Shown here piece by piece: positions 35,313 through 36,325 of a stretch of DNA of 36,325 bases. The stretch's first letter is position 1; every line of letters starts with the position of its first letter. The stretch lies in NCBI GenBank assembly GCA_903929045.1, contig CAIYTE010000117.1, forward strand, positions 1 through 36,325, in the 5' to 3' direction. Origin of the DNA: an uncultured Hyphomicrobiales bacterium. Its GTDB lineage: Bacteria > Pseudomonadota > Alphaproteobacteria > Rhizobiales > Xanthobacteraceae. A program made the translations under genes and the position numbers. A model generated the notes under the pieces. The model was given only the letters and a program-made list of their open reading frames with translations. It had not been told where the DNA came from and ran no database searches.

Positions 35313-36325
35313 TTACTCCGCCGCCTTGCGCAGCGTTTCCCATTCACGGAGCGCCTTGGCATCGCGCGGCGACACGTCCGGGAATTCCGGATCGGCGCCA
35401 ATGTCGGGAAGGATTTTCCAAGAGCGCGCACATTTCGTGCCTTCGGCAAGCTTGGGAACCACGGCAACACCGGCAACATCCGGCAGCCGGAAGGCATCGG
35501 ACGGCCCCTCGCCGTTCGTCAGCGTCGCCACAGACGTAATGCAGATTTCCGCGAGATCGACGTCGACCACGGCCTCGTAAAGTTCCGCATTCGTCACATG
35601 CACCAGCGGATGCGCTTCGAGCGACGAGCCGATGCGCTTTTGCGCGCGCTCGATTTCCAGCGCCCCGGTGACCGCACCGCGCACGATGCGCACCTTGCGC
35701 CACTTCTCGGCGAGCTTGGCATCGCTCCACGCCGTTGGCACGTCGGGGAAGGTTTCGAGATGCACCGACTTGGCGTCGGCACCGTAGCGCGACAGCCACG
35801 ACTCTTCCGCCGTGAAGCAGAGCATCGGCGCCAGCCAGGTCACCGTGCAGCGGAACAGGTGATCGATGACGGTCAGCGAGGCCTTGCGCTTGAGCGACGA
35901 AATCGGGTCGCAATACAGCACGTCCTTGCGGATATCGAAGTAGAACGCCGACAAATCGGACGTCATGAAGGCCGACAACGCCGCGAAGATGCGCTTGTAG
36001 TCGAAATCCTTGTAGGCATCGCGCACCAGCACATCGAGTTCGGTCAGCCGGTGCAGCATCAGCCGCTCCAGCTCCGGCATCTGCTCGAACTTGACGCGCT
36101 CGTCTTCGTGGAAATGCGCGAGCGAACCGAGCATCCAGCGCACGGTGTTGCGCAGTTTGCGATAGGTGTCGGCGGTGGTCTTGAGGATCTCCGCGCCGAT
36201 GCGCAGGTCGTCGGCGTAGTCCGACGCGCAAACCCACATGCGCAGAATGTCGGCGCCGGATTGTTTGATGACGTCCTGCGGCGCGGTGACATTGCCGGTC
36301 GACTTCGACATCTTGCGGCCCTGCT
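35313..36325 (-). CDS. ileS: Isoleucine-tRNA ligase, C-terminal part (cut by window edge)
   Basis: The last 337 codons of ileS; the 5' part lies beyond 36325. The fragment begins in the class I signature KMSKS ([12 protein letters not shown] at 36323-36288), which closes the active site on ATP. It then has the anticodon-binding region with [17 protein letters not shown] and [15 protein letters not shown]. The C-terminal zinc Cys pair typical of E. coli-type IleRS is not evident (a lone CARSWK is seen), as in some alphaproteobacterial forms. The stop is TAA at 35315-35313. The gene heads the ileS-lspA-DUF3035-M16 cluster. Confidence 0.95.
   Translation of the reverse strand, partial: QGRKMSKSTGNVTAPQDVIKQSGADILRMWVCASDYADDLRIGAEILKTTADTYRKLRNTVRWMLGSLAHFHEDERVKFEQMPELERLMLHRLTELDVLVRDAYKDFDYKRIFAALSAFMTSDLSAFYFDIRKDVLYCDPISSLKRKASLTVIDHLFRCTVTWLAPMLCFTAEESWLSRYGADAKSVHLETFPDVPTAWSDAKLAEKWRKVRIVRGAVTGALEIERAQKRIGSSLEAHPLVHVTNAELYEAVVDVDLAEICITSVATLTNGEGPSDAFRLPDVAGVAVVPKLAEGTKCARSWKILPDIGADPEFPDVSPRDAKALREWETLRKAAE

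Overview
The window is high-GC, densely packed bacterial chromosome. Gene content and order point to an alphaproteobacterium of the Hyphomicrobiales (Rhizobiales), most like the Bradyrhizobium / Xanthobacteraceae branch. Reasons: the lpxK-DUF2093-xseA-purD neighbourhood, the pmbA-IMPase-DUF4170-DUF374-waaA-lpxK lipid A cluster, the ileS-lspA-X-M16-M16 cluster, an endonuclease-type MutL, and intergenic palindromic repeats of the kind common in this order. The genus is an inference; no rRNA or tRNA gene is visible.

Layout, left to right. (1) 1-2010, minus: TRAP transporter dctQ-dctM-dctP, with dctP cut by the left edge. (2) 2209-5856, plus: a fused HyuA-HyuB 5-oxoprolinase-type enzyme, divergent from the transporter. 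(3) 5886-6671, minus: an orphan lipoprotein in a visibly AT-richer island. (4) 6951-10677: an EmrAB-type efflux system divergent from its TetR-family repressor, with two perfect palindromic operators between them. (5) 10758-11805: a small secreted protein, a palindromic repeat element and a DUF6101-like gene. (6) 12032-17586, plus: pmbA/tldE, an inositol-monophosphatase-family phosphatase, DUF4170, a DUF374 acyltransferase, waaA and lpxK. (7) 17590-21691: DUF2093, a secreted dienelactone-hydrolase-like enzyme, xseA and purD. (8) 21878-25219, plus: a small exported protein with a terminator, a bicupin, a membrane protein, an APH-like phosphotransferase and a 59-aa proline-rich protein whose ribosome binding site lies in a hairpin. 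(9) 25235-29681: tadA, an RluB-type pseudouridine synthase, rsmD, mutL and arfB, i.e. RNA modification, ribosome rescue and mismatch repair. (10) 29807-36325, minus: pgi, two M16 peptidase-family proteins (one with and one without the zinc motif), a DUF3035-like exported protein, lspA and the 3' part of ileS.

Most genes are core housekeeping genes. I found no CRISPR array, prophage, transposase or obvious defence system, and I do not claim a new multi-gene system. The more unusual items are regulatory and structural: the tetR-emrAB operator pair, a palindromic repeat that forms nearly the whole tadA-rluB intergenic region, the hairpin over the start of the 59-aa gene, a 28-bp near-palindrome in the mutL leader, inverted and direct repeats between the TRAP and oxoprolinase genes, and an apparent internal duplication in an unnamed membrane protein.
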